From NCBI RefSeq assembly GCF_001431415.1, contig NZ_LDJI01000006.1:1-64000 (forward strand): a stretch of 64,000 nt of DNA, read 5' to 3'. This document shows positions 33,899-42,858 of the stretch, one piece after another. Within the stretch, counting starts at the first letter, position 1. Each line of letters starts with the position of its first letter. Source of the stretch: Stenotrophomonas humi (GTDB lineage: Bacteria; Pseudomonadota; Gammaproteobacteria; Xanthomonadales; Xanthomonadaceae). A program made the translations under genes and the position numbers. The notes beneath the pieces are model-generated. The model ran no database searches and had not been told where the DNA came from. It saw only the letters and a list, made by a program, of their open reading frames with translations.

Positions 33899-35008
33899 GT
33901 GAGCCATCTTTTCTCGCCCCTGTCGCTGGGCCCGCTTTCGCTTTCCAACCGCATCGTCATCGCGCCGATGTGCCAGTACTCGGCAGAAGAGGGTCAGGCC
34001 ACTGACTGGCACACCATTCATCTGGGGCAGCTGGCCCAATCCGGCGCCGGTCTGTTGATCCTGGAAGCCACCGCGGTGCTGCCGGAAGGACGCATCAGCT
34101 GGGCGGACCTGGGGCTGTGGGATGAAGCCACCGAAGCAGCGCTGTCCAAGGTGCTGGCCTCGGTGCGGCGCTGGTCGAAGATGCCGATCGGCGTGCAGCT
34201 GGCGCATGCCGGCCGTAAAGCTTCCACCGCCAGGCCGTGGGACGGTGGTCGTGCGATCGCCCCGGAGCAGGAACATGGCTGGCAGGTGATGGCGCCATCG
34301 GCGTTGCCGTTCCTCGAAGGTGAGCCGACACCGCAGGCATTGGATGTTGCCGGTATCGATGCGGTGGTCGAAGCCTTCGCCGAAGCAGCACGACGTTCCG
34401 TGCGGTTGGGCCTGGACCTGATCGAACTGCATGCGGCGCATGGCTACCTGCTGCATCAATTCCTGTCGCCGCTGAGCAATCATCGAACCGATGAATACGG
34501 CGGCTCGCTGGAAAATCGCATGCGGCTGTTGCTGCGCGTGTTCGACGCGGTACGTGCGGCAGTGCCGGCCAAGGTGGCCGTGGGTGTGCGGATTTCCGCG
34601 ACCGATTGGGTCGACGGTGGTTGGGACGTCGCGCAGAGCATCGAACTGGGCAAGGCGCTTGAAGCGCGCGGCAATGAATTCCTGCATGTCTCCAGTGGCG
34701 GGCTGGACCCGCGCCAGCAGATTCCGGTGGGCCCGGGTTATCAGGTGCCGGTCGCTGAAGCGATCAAGGCACAGATCAGCACGCCGGTGATTGCGGTCGG
34801 CCTGATCACCGAGCCGGCCCAGGCCGAAGCGATTCTGGTCGAAGGGCGTGCTGATGCCATCGCCCTTGCGCGCGGCATCCTCTACGACCCGCGCTGGCCG
34901 TGGCATGCGGCGGCCGCGCTGGGGACGCATATCAGCGCATCGCCGCAGTACCTGCGTTGTGAGCCGCATGAGGCACGCGGTCTGTTCGACGTCGCCCGCT
35001 GCGACTGA
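33899..35008 (+). CDS. Old yellow enzyme family NADH:flavin oxidoreductase (YqjM-like)
   Basis: An FMN ene-reductase of 369 residues from GTG 33899. It has APMCQYSAEEG with the regulatory Cys typical of the YqjM branch, ELHAAHGYLLHQFLSPLSN with the His pair that binds substrate, EYGGSLENRMRLLL, and VGLITEPAQAE. It reduces activated C=C bonds of enals, enones and nitro compounds in vitro; its natural substrate is unknown. It is convergent with a LysR gene 27 bp downstream and has its own 72-bp upstream gap. Confidence 0.9.
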   Translation: MSHLFSPLSLGPLSLSNRIVIAPMCQYSAEEGQATDWHTIHLGQLAQSGAGLLILEATAVLPEGRISWADLGLWDEATEAALSKVLASVRRWSKMPIGVQLAHAGRKASTARPWDGGRAIAPEQEHGWQVMAPSALPFLEGEPTPQALDVAGIDAVVEAFAEAARRSVRLGLDLIELHAAHGYLLHQFLSPLSNHRTDEYGGSLENRMRLLLRVFDAVRAAVPAKVAVGVRISATDWVDGGWDVAQSIELGKALEARGNEFLHVSSGGLDPRQQIPVGPGYQVPVAEAIKAQISTPVIAVGLITEPAQAEAILVEGRADAIALARGILYDPRWPWHAAAALGTHISASPQYLRCEPHEARGLFDVARCD

Positions 35009-35035
35009 ATCTCGCCGGTGCCGGTGCCAGCTGCC

Positions 35036-35989
35036 TCAGGCGGCCGATGCTTGCCGGGCAGTGAGGTCGACCCGCCACGCAGCGGGCAGGGCGGCGAGCA
35101 GATGCTGGAGCAGCGATCTCACCTTCGGGGTGAGATCGCGGCGGTCGCTCACGCACAGGAACACGCGCATCGGCTCGGGCGCGGCCTGGGCTTCATCAGC
35201 AGCGTTGTCTTCAAACAAGGCCTGCAGTTCACCGCGCGCCAGATACGGTGCAGCGACAAACGCCGCCAACCGGGTGATGCCACCGCCCCTGGCCGCCATC
35301 GCGGCAAGGGCATCGATGTCGTCACTGACCAGTGACGGCTGCACTTCGGCGTCGAAGCGTAGGCCCTCCCTCACGAAGCCCCAGCGCAGGTAGCGGCCGT
35401 CCAGCGGGTAGCGGAACAACAGGCAACGGTGCTCCCGCAGCTGCTCCGGCGTGCGTGGTGTGCCGGCATCGGCAAGGTAGGACGGTGCGGCGCAGAACAC
35501 AAACGGCACCTGCGCGATCGGGCGTGCGACCAGGCCTTCTTCCAGCTGTGGTTCGATGCGGATGCTGACATCCACGTCCTCGTGCGCGTGGTCCACGCTG
35601 CGGTCGGCGAGCAACAATTCGATTTCAAGCCGTGGATAACGCTGCTGCAGCCCCGGCAGCAACGGCGCCAGCACATGCCGGCCGAACGCGGCGCTGCTGG
35701 CGATGCGCAGGCGCCCGGCGGGTGTCGCATCGGGGTCGGTCACAGCGGTCTGTGCGCGTTGCAGGTCGCGTTCGATATGCCGCACCTGCGCCAGATACAG
35801 CGCACCACGTTCGGTCAGCGCCAGTTGACGGGTGGTGCGGTTGAACAGGCGTACGCCCAGGTGGGCTTCCAGGCGGGCGATGTTCTGGCCCACGGCGGCG
35901 GCGCTGATGCCCAAGGTACGCGCGGCGCCGGCAAGGCTGCCCGCGTCGGCGGTACGGATGAAGCTGCGGATGGCGTGGAGGATGTTCAT
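35036..35989 (-). CDS. LysR-family regulator
   Basis: The protein has 317 residues from ATG 35989 (MNILHAIRSFIRTADAGSLAGAARTLGISAAAVGQNIARLE). The winged HTH spans residues 1-60 and an effector domain follows from about 92. It belongs to the large group of LysR repressors related to AaeR/PecT-type proteins. The longer frame to 36019 adds ten residues without support. It is divergent from the DUF2798 gene (138 bp between starts) and convergent with the old yellow enzyme gene, so either could be its target. Confidence 0.85.
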   Translation of the reverse strand: MNILHAIRSFIRTADAGSLAGAARTLGISAAAVGQNIARLEAHLGVRLFNRTTRQLALTERGALYLAQVRHIERDLQRAQTAVTDPDATPAGRLRIASSAAFGRHVLAPLLPGLQQRYPRLEIELLLADRSVDHAHEDVDVSIRIEPQLEEGLVARPIAQVPFVFCAAPSYLADAGTPRTPEQLREHRCLLFRYPLDGRYLRWGFVREGLRFDAEVQPSLVSDDIDALAAMAARGGGITRLAAFVAAPYLARGELQALFEDNAADEAQAAPEPMRVFLCVSDRRDLTPKVRSLLQHLLAALPAAWRVDLTARQASAA

Positions 35990-36127
35990 GCCGGGCGGCA
36001 TTGTCCGGGGTGATTGCAAAGTATTTCTTTATAAAGCGCCAAGCCCGGGCGATCTAGTCGAAACCGGAAGTGCTGCCTATGGTGCCCGGCTCGCCATCGC
36101 CGACCGGCAGTTCAAGGAGCACGCACG

Positions 36128-36391
36128 ATGCTGGAACCCCGCACCACCCCCGTCCCCGCCTGGAAGCTGCACGCGCGGGCCACGCCCTTCGTTTTTGCCT
36201 TCTTCATGGCCGGGATCATGGCCATGCTGATGTGCCTGGTGATCACCGCCGCCAATGCCGGCATTGATGGCCAGTACCCGATGCGGGTGTTGTCGGCATA
36301 TTGCCTGGCCATGCCGGTGGCGTTCTGCTGTGTGCTGGTGGTGCGCCCGCTGGTGGTGCGGCTGGTCGGCTTGACGGTGCACCCGCACTGA
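36128..36391 (+). CDS. DUF2798 small membrane protein
   Basis: The protein has 87 residues with two hydrophobic helices (about 20-43 and 52-76) and a short basic N-terminus. The pattern FVFAFFMAGIMAMLMCLVITAAN then PMRVLSAYCLAMPVAF fits the DUF2798 family, whose function is unknown. It is divergent from a LysR gene, a common position for a regulated target. The start at ATG 36128 is preceded by AAGGAGCACGC. Confidence 0.75.
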   Translation: MLEPRTTPVPAWKLHARATPFVFAFFMAGIMAMLMCLVITAANAGIDGQYPMRVLSAYCLAMPVAFCCVLVVRPLVVRLVGLTVHPH

Positions 36392-36494
36392 GCCGGCTGC
36401 CGGCAGGGGGTGATTCGTGTCAGCTGCAACTGCTTTTGGTCCGACGCCGCAAGACCGGTTACTGTCCGCGACCCCCCGTGCAATGTTGTCGGCC

Positions 36495-37346
36495 ATGCGC
36501 CCTGATTTCATCCTCACCCTGTCCTGCCCGGACCGTACCGGCATCGTCTACCGCGTTTCCGGCCTGCTGTTCGACGCCGGCTGCAACATCCTGGATGCGC
36601 AGCAGTTCGGCGATGAGGAAAGCGGCCGCTTCTTCCTGCGCGTGCATTTCGATATCGCCGACAAGGGGGACGTGCCAGGCGTGCGCATGCGGCTGCAGGC
36701 ACTGGGCGAGGAGTTCGGCATGCAGTGGGAACTGCACGACGCGCGCCGGCGTGCGCGCCTGCTGGTGCTGGTCAGCAAACAGGGCCACTGCCTCAATGAT
36801 CTGCTGTTCCGCACCCACAGCCGCCAGCTGAAGGTGGATATCGCAGCGGTAGCCTCCAATCACACCGATTTCGGCGCGTTGGCCGGTTCCTATGGCGTGC
36901 CGTTCCACCACCTGCCGGTGGACGCGGACAACCGCGAACAGCAGGAGCAGCAGATCATCGATCTGGTCGAGCGTGAACGCATCGACCTGGTGGTGCTGGC
37001 GCGCTACATGCAGATTCTGTCACCGCGGTTGTGCCAGGCTTTGGCCGGCCGCGCGATCAACATCCATCACAGTTTCCTGCCCAGCTTCAAGGGCGCACAG
37101 CCGTACCACCAGGCGCACGCACGCGGGGTCAAGATCATCGGTGCCACCGCGCACTACGTGACCTCGGATCTGGATGAAGGCCCGATCATCGAACAGGATG
37201 TGGCCCGTGTGGACCACGCCATGACACCGCGCGATCTGGTGCAGTTGGGCAGTGACACCGAATCACAGGTGCTGGCCCGCGCGGTACGGCGCCATGTTGA
37301 ACACCGCATCGTGCTGAATGGCCACCGCACGGTAGTGTTCCGCTGA
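36495..37346 (+). CDS. purU: Formyltetrahydrofolate deformylase
   Basis: The enzyme hydrolyses 10-formyl-THF to formate and THF, balancing the one-carbon pool and supplying formate to PurT. The protein has 283 residues from ATG 36495; ATG 36483 is an equal candidate. An ACT domain (1-80, LSCPDRTGIVYRVSGLLFDAG) precedes a formyltransferase domain with SNHTDFGALAGSYGVPFHHLPVD, LARYMQILSP, INIHHSFLPSFKGAQPYHQA and HYVTSDLDEGPIIEQD. The Asn, His and Asp of the hydrolase active site are all present. It is followed by a palindromic repeat. Confidence 0.94.
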   Translation: MRPDFILTLSCPDRTGIVYRVSGLLFDAGCNILDAQQFGDEESGRFFLRVHFDIADKGDVPGVRMRLQALGEEFGMQWELHDARRRARLLVLVSKQGHCLNDLLFRTHSRQLKVDIAAVASNHTDFGALAGSYGVPFHHLPVDADNREQQEQQIIDLVERERIDLVVLARYMQILSPRLCQALAGRAINIHHSFLPSFKGAQPYHQAHARGVKIIGATAHYVTSDLDEGPIIEQDVARVDHAMTPRDLVQLGSDTESQVLARAVRRHVEHRIVLNGHRTVVFR

Positions 37347-37368
37347 GGCGGGGAACGGGGGTTTTTAT

Positions 37369-37416
37369 CCCTTCCCCCGCCTGCGGGGGAAGGCGCCCGA
37401 AGGGCGGATGGGGGAG
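37369..37416. repeat. Short palindromic intergenic repeat
   Basis: Core cccttcccccgcctgcgggggaaggcgcccgaagggcgg in a single dyad, between the convergent purU and nicotinamidase genes. It could end transcription of both. Confidence 0.75.
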
Positions 37417-37470
37417 CTTCTGCTCCGGCTCTGGCTTGCACCGTCGCCCTCACTCCTGGTCCTCCCTTAA

Positions 37471-38091
37471 CTACAGAACCTCGATGCCACCTTCGCTCAG
37501 CGCGATGCGTACGGCCGCATCATTGTTTGCCGACACCGGCCGGGTCAGCTCCCACAGAAAGCGCACACGGAAACCGCTGATCGCGGCATCCTGCGCACTC
37601 CACAACACGCAGTAATCACGCGCCAGTCCGCAGACGTGGACTTCGGTGATGCCACGTTCGTGCAACCAACCGGCCAAGCCGGTGGCGGGGCGGTCACCAC
37701 GTGGCCCGAAGTTCTCCCGGAAGGCGCTGTACGAATCCACCTGACGATCGCTGCCTTTGCGCAGGATGAGATTGGCGGTGTTCCAGTCCACGCGCGGATC
37801 CAGGGCGGCGCCGGCGCTGCCCTGCACGCAGTGGTCAGGCCACAGCGTCTGCGATTGGCCATGCAGGGTAATCACCTCCAGCGGCTTGTGACCGCTGTGC
37901 TGGCTGGCGAATGAGGCGTGGTCATGGGGATGCCAGTCCTGGGTGGCCACCACCGTTGCGTACTTCCGCGAGGCCAGCAGCGCGGCGATGCCCGGCACGA
38001 TGGCATCGCCCTGGTGGCATGGCAGGGCGCCGCCAGGCATGAAATCCGGTTGCAGGTCCACCACCAACAGCGCTATGTCTTTTGCGTACAT
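37471..38091 (-). CDS. Nicotinamidase/pyrazinamidase-like cysteine hydrolase
   Basis: The protein has 206 residues from ATG 38091 (MYAKDIALLVVDLQPDF), with AGGAA eight bases upstream. Isochorismatase-fold residues are present: the catalytic Asp in VVDLQPDF, Lys in LRKGSD, and Cys in GLARDYCV. The metal ligands appear in DWHPHDHASF. It hydrolyses nicotinamide to nicotinate for NAD salvage and in other bacteria activates pyrazinamide. The much longer frame upstream is the antisense shadow of mgtC. It is divergent from mgtC with 97 bp between starts. Usual symbol is pncA. Confidence 0.9.
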   Translation of the reverse strand: MYAKDIALLVVDLQPDFMPGGALPCHQGDAIVPGIAALLASRKYATVVATQDWHPHDHASFASQHSGHKPLEVITLHGQSQTLWPDHCVQGSAGAALDPRVDWNTANLILRKGSDRQVDSYSAFRENFGPRGDRPATGLAGWLHERGITEVHVCGLARDYCVLWSAQDAAISGFRVRFLWELTRPVSANNDAAVRIALSEGGIEVL

Positions 38092-38188
38092 CCACGGCTT
38101 CCTGACGCAGGGGTGTGCACAGTTTACGACTACGGGTTGGCAGAGGCCGGACGAAGCGACAGGAACCGGCTTGCGGACAGGAGCGTGG

Positions 38189-38887
38189 ATGATGATTTCA
38201 TGGTCGGAGTTGGGGTTGCGGTTGTTGCTGGCAGCGGTGCTGGGCGCGGTGATCGGCATCAACCGCGGTCGTCTGGAATGGGCGGCGGGATTGCGCACCC
38301 ATATGCTGGTCTGCGTGGGCTCCGCGCTGGCCATCATCGTTTCGGCGTTCGGCTTCGACGATGTGCTGGGACGCCCGAACGTCATGCTCGACCCCTCGCG
38401 CATCGCCGCGCAGGTGATCAGCGGTGTCGGTTTCCTGGGTGCGGGCACCATTCTGTTCCTGCAACGTGAACAGGTGATCCGTGGGCTGACCACCGCCGCC
38501 GGTCTGTGGGCGGTGGCATCGGTGGGGCTTGCCGCCGGCGCGGGGTTGTATCTGGCGGCACTGATGACCACGCTGCTGCTATGGGCGATCCTGGCGTTGC
38601 TCAAGCCGCTGGAACAGCGCTATCTGCGCCGCCGCGCACGCACGGGCCGGCTGCGCCTGCGGTTGGCTGAAGGCACCTCGCTGGCCAAGGTGCAGGCCGC
38701 TGCCGAGGATGCCGGCCTGCCGGTGAAACGCATCACGCTGCGGCGTCGCGATGAAGGCAATGACATCGTCGATATCGATTGCGACCCACCCCTTGCGCAT
38801 GAGCAGCTGCTGGCCAAGGCGCAGCGGCTGGGTGCGGTGGAGGGCGTGGTGTCGGTGGAACTGTCCACGCAGGCGCGTGGGCCATGA
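38189..38887 (+). CDS. MgtC/SapB-family membrane protein
   Basis: A protein of 232 residues from ATG 38189 with AGGAG at good spacing. Four to five membrane helices fill the first 140 residues. Family hallmarks are GAVIGINRGRLEWAAGLRTHMLVCVGSAL and the conserved QVISGVGFLGAGTIL and RGLTTAAGLWAVASVGLA blocks. A cytoplasmic ACT-like C-terminal domain (about 150-232) follows. MgtC proteins are needed for growth at low magnesium and for intracellular survival in pathogens; the transport role of generic family members is unproven. Confidence 0.9.
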   Translation: MMISWSELGLRLLLAAVLGAVIGINRGRLEWAAGLRTHMLVCVGSALAIIVSAFGFDDVLGRPNVMLDPSRIAAQVISGVGFLGAGTILFLQREQVIRGLTTAAGLWAVASVGLAAGAGLYLAALMTTLLLWAILALLKPLEQRYLRRRARTGRLRLRLAEGTSLAKVQAAAEDAGLPVKRITLRRRDEGNDIVDIDCDPPLAHEQLLAKAQRLGAVEGVVSVELSTQARGP

Positions 38888-39035
38888 CGCCGCTGCAGCA
38901 ATGCCCGGCTGCGGGAAGTGGGTGATGCACTGCCTTCGTCCATGGGCGTGGTTCGGGCCAAGGTGCAGGACGCGAGGAGTGAGTGATGCGCAATGCCGCT
39001 GCGTCCGCTCACTCCCCGCGCCTGTTCATTCACGA

Positions 39036-41324
39036 CTATGCCGCGGCACGCTCACTGCGCAACGTGCGTGCGGCATCCACCATTGCTTCGAGCGCGGCAC
39101 GGGTTTCCTCCCAGCCACGGGTTTTCAGGCCGCAGTCCGGGTTCACCCAGAGCTTCTGCGCGGGTAGCACGGCGCTGGCCTTGCGCAGCAGCTCCACCAT
39201 TTCGGCGGTGTCCGGTACACGCGGCGAATGGATGTCATACACACCCGGACCGACCTGGTTGGGGTAGTCGAAACGGGCGAAGGCATCCAGCAGTTCCATG
39301 CGCGAACGTGAGGTCTCGATCGAGATCACATCCGCATCCAATGCCGCCACCGCTTCGATGATGTCGTTGAACTGCGCGTAGCACATGTGGGTGTGGATCT
39401 GCGTCGCGTCGGCCACGCCGCTGGCGCTGATGCGGAACGCATCCACCGCCCAGTCCAGATAGGGCTGCCATTCGGCACGCCGCAATGGCAGCCCTTCGCG
39501 AAGGGCAGGTTCGTCGATCTGGATGGCGCGGATGCCGGCGGCTTCCAGGTCACAGACTTCATCGCGCAATGCCAGAGCGATCTGGCGGCAGGTGTCGGCG
39601 CGCGATTGGTCGTCACGCACGAACGACCATTGCAGGACCGTCACCGGGCCGGTCAGCATGCCCTTCATCGGCTTGTCGGTCAGCGATTGGGCGTATTGCG
39701 ACCAACGCACCGTCATCGGCGCGGGGCGGCTGACATCGCCATAGATCACCGGCGGCTTCACGCAGCGCGAGCCATAGCTCTGCACCCAGCCATTGCCGGT
39801 AAAGGCGAAGCCGTCGAGCTGCTCGCCGAAGTACTCGACCATGTCATTGCGCTCGAACTCGCCATGCACCAGCACATCCAGGCCGATCTGCTCCTGTACG
39901 CGCACGCAGTGCTCGGTCTGAGCGGCGAGGAACGTATCGTAGTCGTCGGCGGTGAGCTTGCCGGATTTGTGCCGTGCACGCGCTTCGCGCACTTCCTGTG
40001 TCTGCGGGAACGAGCCGATGGTGGTGGTGGGGAAGGCTGGCAGGCGCAGTGCCTGGGCCTGCAGCAACTGACGTTGCGCATGCGGTGTGGCGCGAACGGC
40101 ATCGGCAGCGGCAAGGGCAGCCAGGCGGCCCTTGACCGTGGCGTTGTGCACGCGTGGCGAACGGCGGCGTGACTCGATGGCCTCGCGTGCCTGCGCCAGC
40201 GCGGGCTCGGCGTTGGTGTCGCCGTCCAGTGCATCGGCCAGGGTGCGGAGCTCCTGCAGCTTCTGTCGCGAGAATGCGAGCCAGCTGCGCAGTTCTCCAT
40301 CCAGCTTCTTTTCCAGAGTGAGGTCCACCGGGCAGTGCAGCAGCGAGCAGGACGGTGCCAGCCACAGTTTGTCCGCTCCACGATGACCCAGGGCATAGCG
40401 CGCGAGGATCAGCGCGTTGTCCAGAGGCGCGCGCCAGATGTTTCGACCGTTGACCAGGCCCAGTGACAGCACGCGCGAGGCCGGCAACGCGCGCAGCACG
40501 GCGTCGAGCTGTTCGGGTGCACGCACCAGATCCACATGCAGGCCTTCCACCGGCAACGTGGCGGCCAACGACTGGTTGTCGTCCAGCGCGCCGAAGTAGG
40601 TGGCCAGCAGGATGTCCGGACGCGGCACGTCGGCCAACACCGCGTAGGCACGCACGAAGGCAGCGCGGGTGGCGTCGTCCAGGTCCTGCACCAGCACCGG
40701 CTCATCCAGCTGTACCCAGCTGGCGCCCAGTTGCTTCAGCTCGCCCAGCAGTTGCGCGTATGCCGGCAGCAGGTTGTCGAGCAGGTCCAGCGGATTGCTG
40801 CCGTCGGTGGTCTTGGACAGCAGCAGGAGGCTGACCGGCCCGAGCAGCACCGGGCGCGTATCGATGCCCAATGCGCGGGCTTCGCGGTACTCGGACTGCG
40901 GCTTGTCACCGCGCAGTGTGAACACCTGGTCGCGCTGCAGCTCGGGCACCAGATAGTGGTAGTTGGTATCGAACCACTTGGTCATTTCCAGTGCATGCAG
41001 GTCCACATCATCGCGCTGCAGGCCGCGGGCCATGGCGAAATAGGCGTCCAGCGGTGCACGCTCGGCAAGTTGCCGATAGCGCTGCGGAATCGCATCGAAC
41101 AGCACGGCGGTATCGAGCACGTGGTCGTACAGGCTGAAGTCGTTGCTGGGTGGCACATCCACGCCGGCATCGCGTTGCAGCTGCCAATGGCGTGCGCGCA
41201 ATGCAGCGGCGCTGGCCTGCAGCTGCGCGGCATCGCTTTCACCGCGCCAGTAGCCCTCCAGAGCGTGCTTGAGCTCGCGGCGTGCGCCGATCCGGGGGAA
41301 CCCCAGGTTGGTAACGGTAGTCAT
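39036..41324 (-). CDS. metE: Cobalamin-independent methionine synthase
   Basis: The enzyme transfers a methyl group from 5-methyl-THF-polyglutamate to homocysteine. The protein has 762 residues from ATG 41324 ([19 protein letters not shown]) after a GAGGAAAG site. The N-terminal half is the duplicated barrel. The C-terminal catalytic half has [10 protein letters not shown], the zinc ligands in HTHMCYAQF, and the last Cys ligand in [13 protein letters not shown] frame to 41645 enters the riboswitch and is not used. Expression should fall when cobalamin is present, so the B12-dependent enzyme MetH can take over; MetH is not in this window. Confidence 0.97.
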   Translation of the reverse strand: MTTVTNLGFPRIGARRELKHALEGYWRGESDAAQLQASAAALRARHWQLQRDAGVDVPPSNDFSLYDHVLDTAVLFDAIPQRYRQLAERAPLDAYFAMARGLQRDDVDLHALEMTKWFDTNYHYLVPELQRDQVFTLRGDKPQSEYREARALGIDTRPVLLGPVSLLLLSKTTDGSNPLDLLDNLLPAYAQLLGELKQLGASWVQLDEPVLVQDLDDATRAAFVRAYAVLADVPRPDILLATYFGALDDNQSLAATLPVEGLHVDLVRAPEQLDAVLRALPASRVLSLGLVNGRNIWRAPLDNALILARYALGHRGADKLWLAPSCSLLHCPVDLTLEKKLDGELRSWLAFSRQKLQELRTLADALDGDTNAEPALAQAREAIESRRRSPRVHNATVKGRLAALAAADAVRATPHAQRQLLQAQALRLPAFPTTTIGSFPQTQEVREARARHKSGKLTADDYDTFLAAQTEHCVRVQEQIGLDVLVHGEFERNDMVEYFGEQLDGFAFTGNGWVQSYGSRCVKPPVIYGDVSRPAPMTVRWSQYAQSLTDKPMKGMLTGPVTVLQWSFVRDDQSRADTCRQIALALRDEVCDLEAAGIRAIQIDEPALREGLPLRRAEWQPYLDWAVDAFRISASGVADATQIHTHMCYAQFNDIIEAVAALDADVISIETSRSRMELLDAFARFDYPNQVGPGVYDIHSPRVPDTAEMVELLRKASAVLPAQKLWVNPDCGLKTRGWEETRAALEAMVDAARTLRSERAAA

Positions 41325-41540
41325 GACTCTTTCCTCATTGCATGGGCATTGAGGAACGAAGGAACCGCGCGCCGTGCGCGGCTTTGCAGCCATGCCCGCC
41401 ACGCCAGCGACCTTCGCCCCCGCGGGCGAACCGGATTCATGGCGTGGACACGGAGCGCCACCCCGCGCACAGGCAGGGACAGCGCCGGCCGCCTCCCCGC
41501 GGAGACTCCAGGTCGAAACAGGGGACGGCAGGTCCCCCGG

Positions 41541-41745
41541 CCGAGGCCGGTATTCGGGCTGATGGACGCGGGTGCGGATGCACCTACCTACTGGCCGTCG
41601 CTTCCCGGGCGTTGGCCCAGTGCTGATGACGGCGGTCGTTTCCATTCACCGCTGCGGGGCAGCTCCGGAATGACAGGCCTTGCGGCCGGCTTCACCGGAT
41701 TCCCGTTTAAATTCATCCTTTCATGCGGATAAAGGGATGGATACC
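41541..41745 (-). promoter_or_regulatory. Cobalamin (B12) riboswitch upstream of metE
   Basis: On the minus strand, in order: GGGAATCCGGTGAAGCC, GCTGCCCCGCAGCGGTGAA, TGGAAACGACC, GGGAAGCGACGGCCAGTAGG, and the B12 box AGCCCGAATACCGGCC (41545-41560). All are hallmarks of the cobalamin aptamer and closely follow the nrdA copy. About 215 bases separate the box from the metE start, leaving room for an expression platform; GC-rich arms such as GGGGGACCTGCCGTCCCC lie there. Confidence 0.9.
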
Positions 41746-41757
41746 TTCGGCGCGCAC

Positions 41758-41786
41758 AAAATAGGCCGCTTGCCGGCAGCGGTCAA
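41758..41786 (-). promoter_or_regulatory. Sigma-70-type promoter of metE
   Basis: Minus-strand TTGACC (41786-41781) and TATTTT (41763-41758) are separated by exactly 17 bp. The start of transcription would fall at about 41750, immediately before the riboswitch. Confidence 0.68.
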
Positions 41787-41826
41787 GGGGATTGATGGGG
41801 GAGTCTGGAATCGGGGGATCGGGGGC

Positions 41827-41861
41827 TTTCCCTTCTCCCGCTGGCGGAGGAAGGGGGAAGG
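41827..41861. repeat. Short palindromic intergenic repeat
   Basis: Core ccttctcccgctggcggaggaaggggg, a partly degraded copy of the window-wide repeat, between the metE promoter and the emrE stop codon. Confidence 0.6.
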
Positions 41862-41894
41862 CCTGCGTTTTGAATCCCCAATCCTGCAAATTCC

Positions 41895-42227
41895 TCAATG
41901 CGCCGTGGAGCGCGAGAACACGTTGATCACCACCACGCCGGCGCAGATCAAGCCAATGCCGATCAATGCGGGCAGGTCCAGCTTCTGCTTGAACACGAAC
42001 AGGCCGATCAGCGAGATCAACACGATGCCGACGCCGGACCATATGGCGTAGGCAATGCCGGTGGGTACGGTCTTCATCACGATCGACAACAACCAGAAAC
42101 ACACGCCGTAGCCGAGCATTGCACCGAGCGTCGGCCACAACCGGGTCATGCCGTCGGAAGCTTTCAACAGCGAGGTGGCAAGGACTTCCAGGGCGATGGC
42201 GCAGGCCAGCAGTGCGTAGGCATTCAT
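41895..42227 (-). CDS. Small multidrug resistance efflux protein (EmrE-like)
   Basis: A protein of 110 residues with four membrane helices, from ATG 42227. The essential glutamate of SMR pumps lies in ALEVLATSLLK (about Glu14). The C-terminal half (PTGIAYAIWSGVGIVLISL, then LDLPALIGIGLICAGVVVIN and the ending SRSTAH) is very close to E. coli EmrE, closer than to the guanidinium exporters (Gdx/SugE). By homology it is a proton-coupled exporter of lipophilic cations such as quaternary ammonium compounds. It is not next to other resistance genes. A longer frame to 42305 has no support. Confidence 0.9.
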   Translation of the reverse strand: MNAYALLACAIALEVLATSLLKASDGMTRLWPTLGAMLGYGVCFWLLSIVMKTVPTGIAYAIWSGVGIVLISLIGLFVFKQKLDLPALIGIGLICAGVVVINVFSRSTAH

Positions 42228-42432
42228 GGGCAGAAAACAGGTTGGCGACGTAATCGGCGCACGTTCGATTCTACTTGGCCTGCTTATCAACGTGTTTCGA
42301 TGCAATGTTCTGGCGCGGCCTTACGTAAGAGTTGGCGTTGCCCCGTCGAGCGCACGTGCATGGCGAAGACATCCCCTTCACGGCGATGCGTGACTGATGC
42401 AGACTCGGCCTTCACCCGACACCCGTCTGCTG

Positions 42433-42777
42433 ATGACTTCATACGAGTTGTTCCAGATGTTCGTGCTGTTGCTGGTTGGCCACGCATTGGCGGACTACCC
42501 CTTGCAGGGTGAGTTCCTGGCCAAGGCCAAGAACCGTTTCGCCCCGGTTCCCGGCGTACCGTGGTATCAGGCCTTGGGTGCACATGCGGTGATCCATGGT
42601 GGCGCAGTGGGGTGGATCACCGGCAGCATTACCCTCGGCGTGCTGGAAGTGATCTGCCACATGTTGATCGACGATCTCAAGTGTGGGCATCGCATCAGCT
42701 ACAACGTCGATCAGTTGCTGCACGTCGCCTGCAAGGTGGTTTGGGTGGTGCTGGCTGCCAGCGCGGCATTGCCCTGA
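42433..42777 (+). CDS. DUF3307 membrane protein
   Basis: The protein has 114 residues from ATG 42433 (MTSYELFQMFVLLLVGHALADYPLQGEFLAKAKN); an ATG at 42397 adds 12 unrelated residues. It has three to four hydrophobic segments. The pattern HALADYPLQ then HAVIHGGAV and CHMLIDDLKC matches DUF3307 proteins, where the conserved His and Asp residues suggest metal binding; function unknown. It is followed by a hairpin shared with the convergent autotransporter gene. Confidence 0.75.
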   Translation: MTSYELFQMFVLLLVGHALADYPLQGEFLAKAKNRFAPVPGVPWYQALGAHAVIHGGAVGWITGSITLGVLEVICHMLIDDLKCGHRISYNVDQLLHVACKVVWVVLAASAALP

Positions 42778-42804
42778 GGCTTTCCCATCCGATAGAAAGC
42801 AAAC

Positions 42805-42830
42805 ACCCCGGACAAGCCGGGGTATTCGCC
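42805..42830. terminator. Bidirectional hairpin terminator
   Basis: Stem ACCCCGG / CCGGGGT (42805-42811 and 42817-42823) with loop ACAAG, between convergent genes. On the minus strand it is followed by TGTTTGCTTTC, on the plus strand by ATTCGCCTTTT. Confidence 0.7.
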
Positions 42831-42858
42831 TTTTGCAGCTGATGACGCGCGCCGCGTG

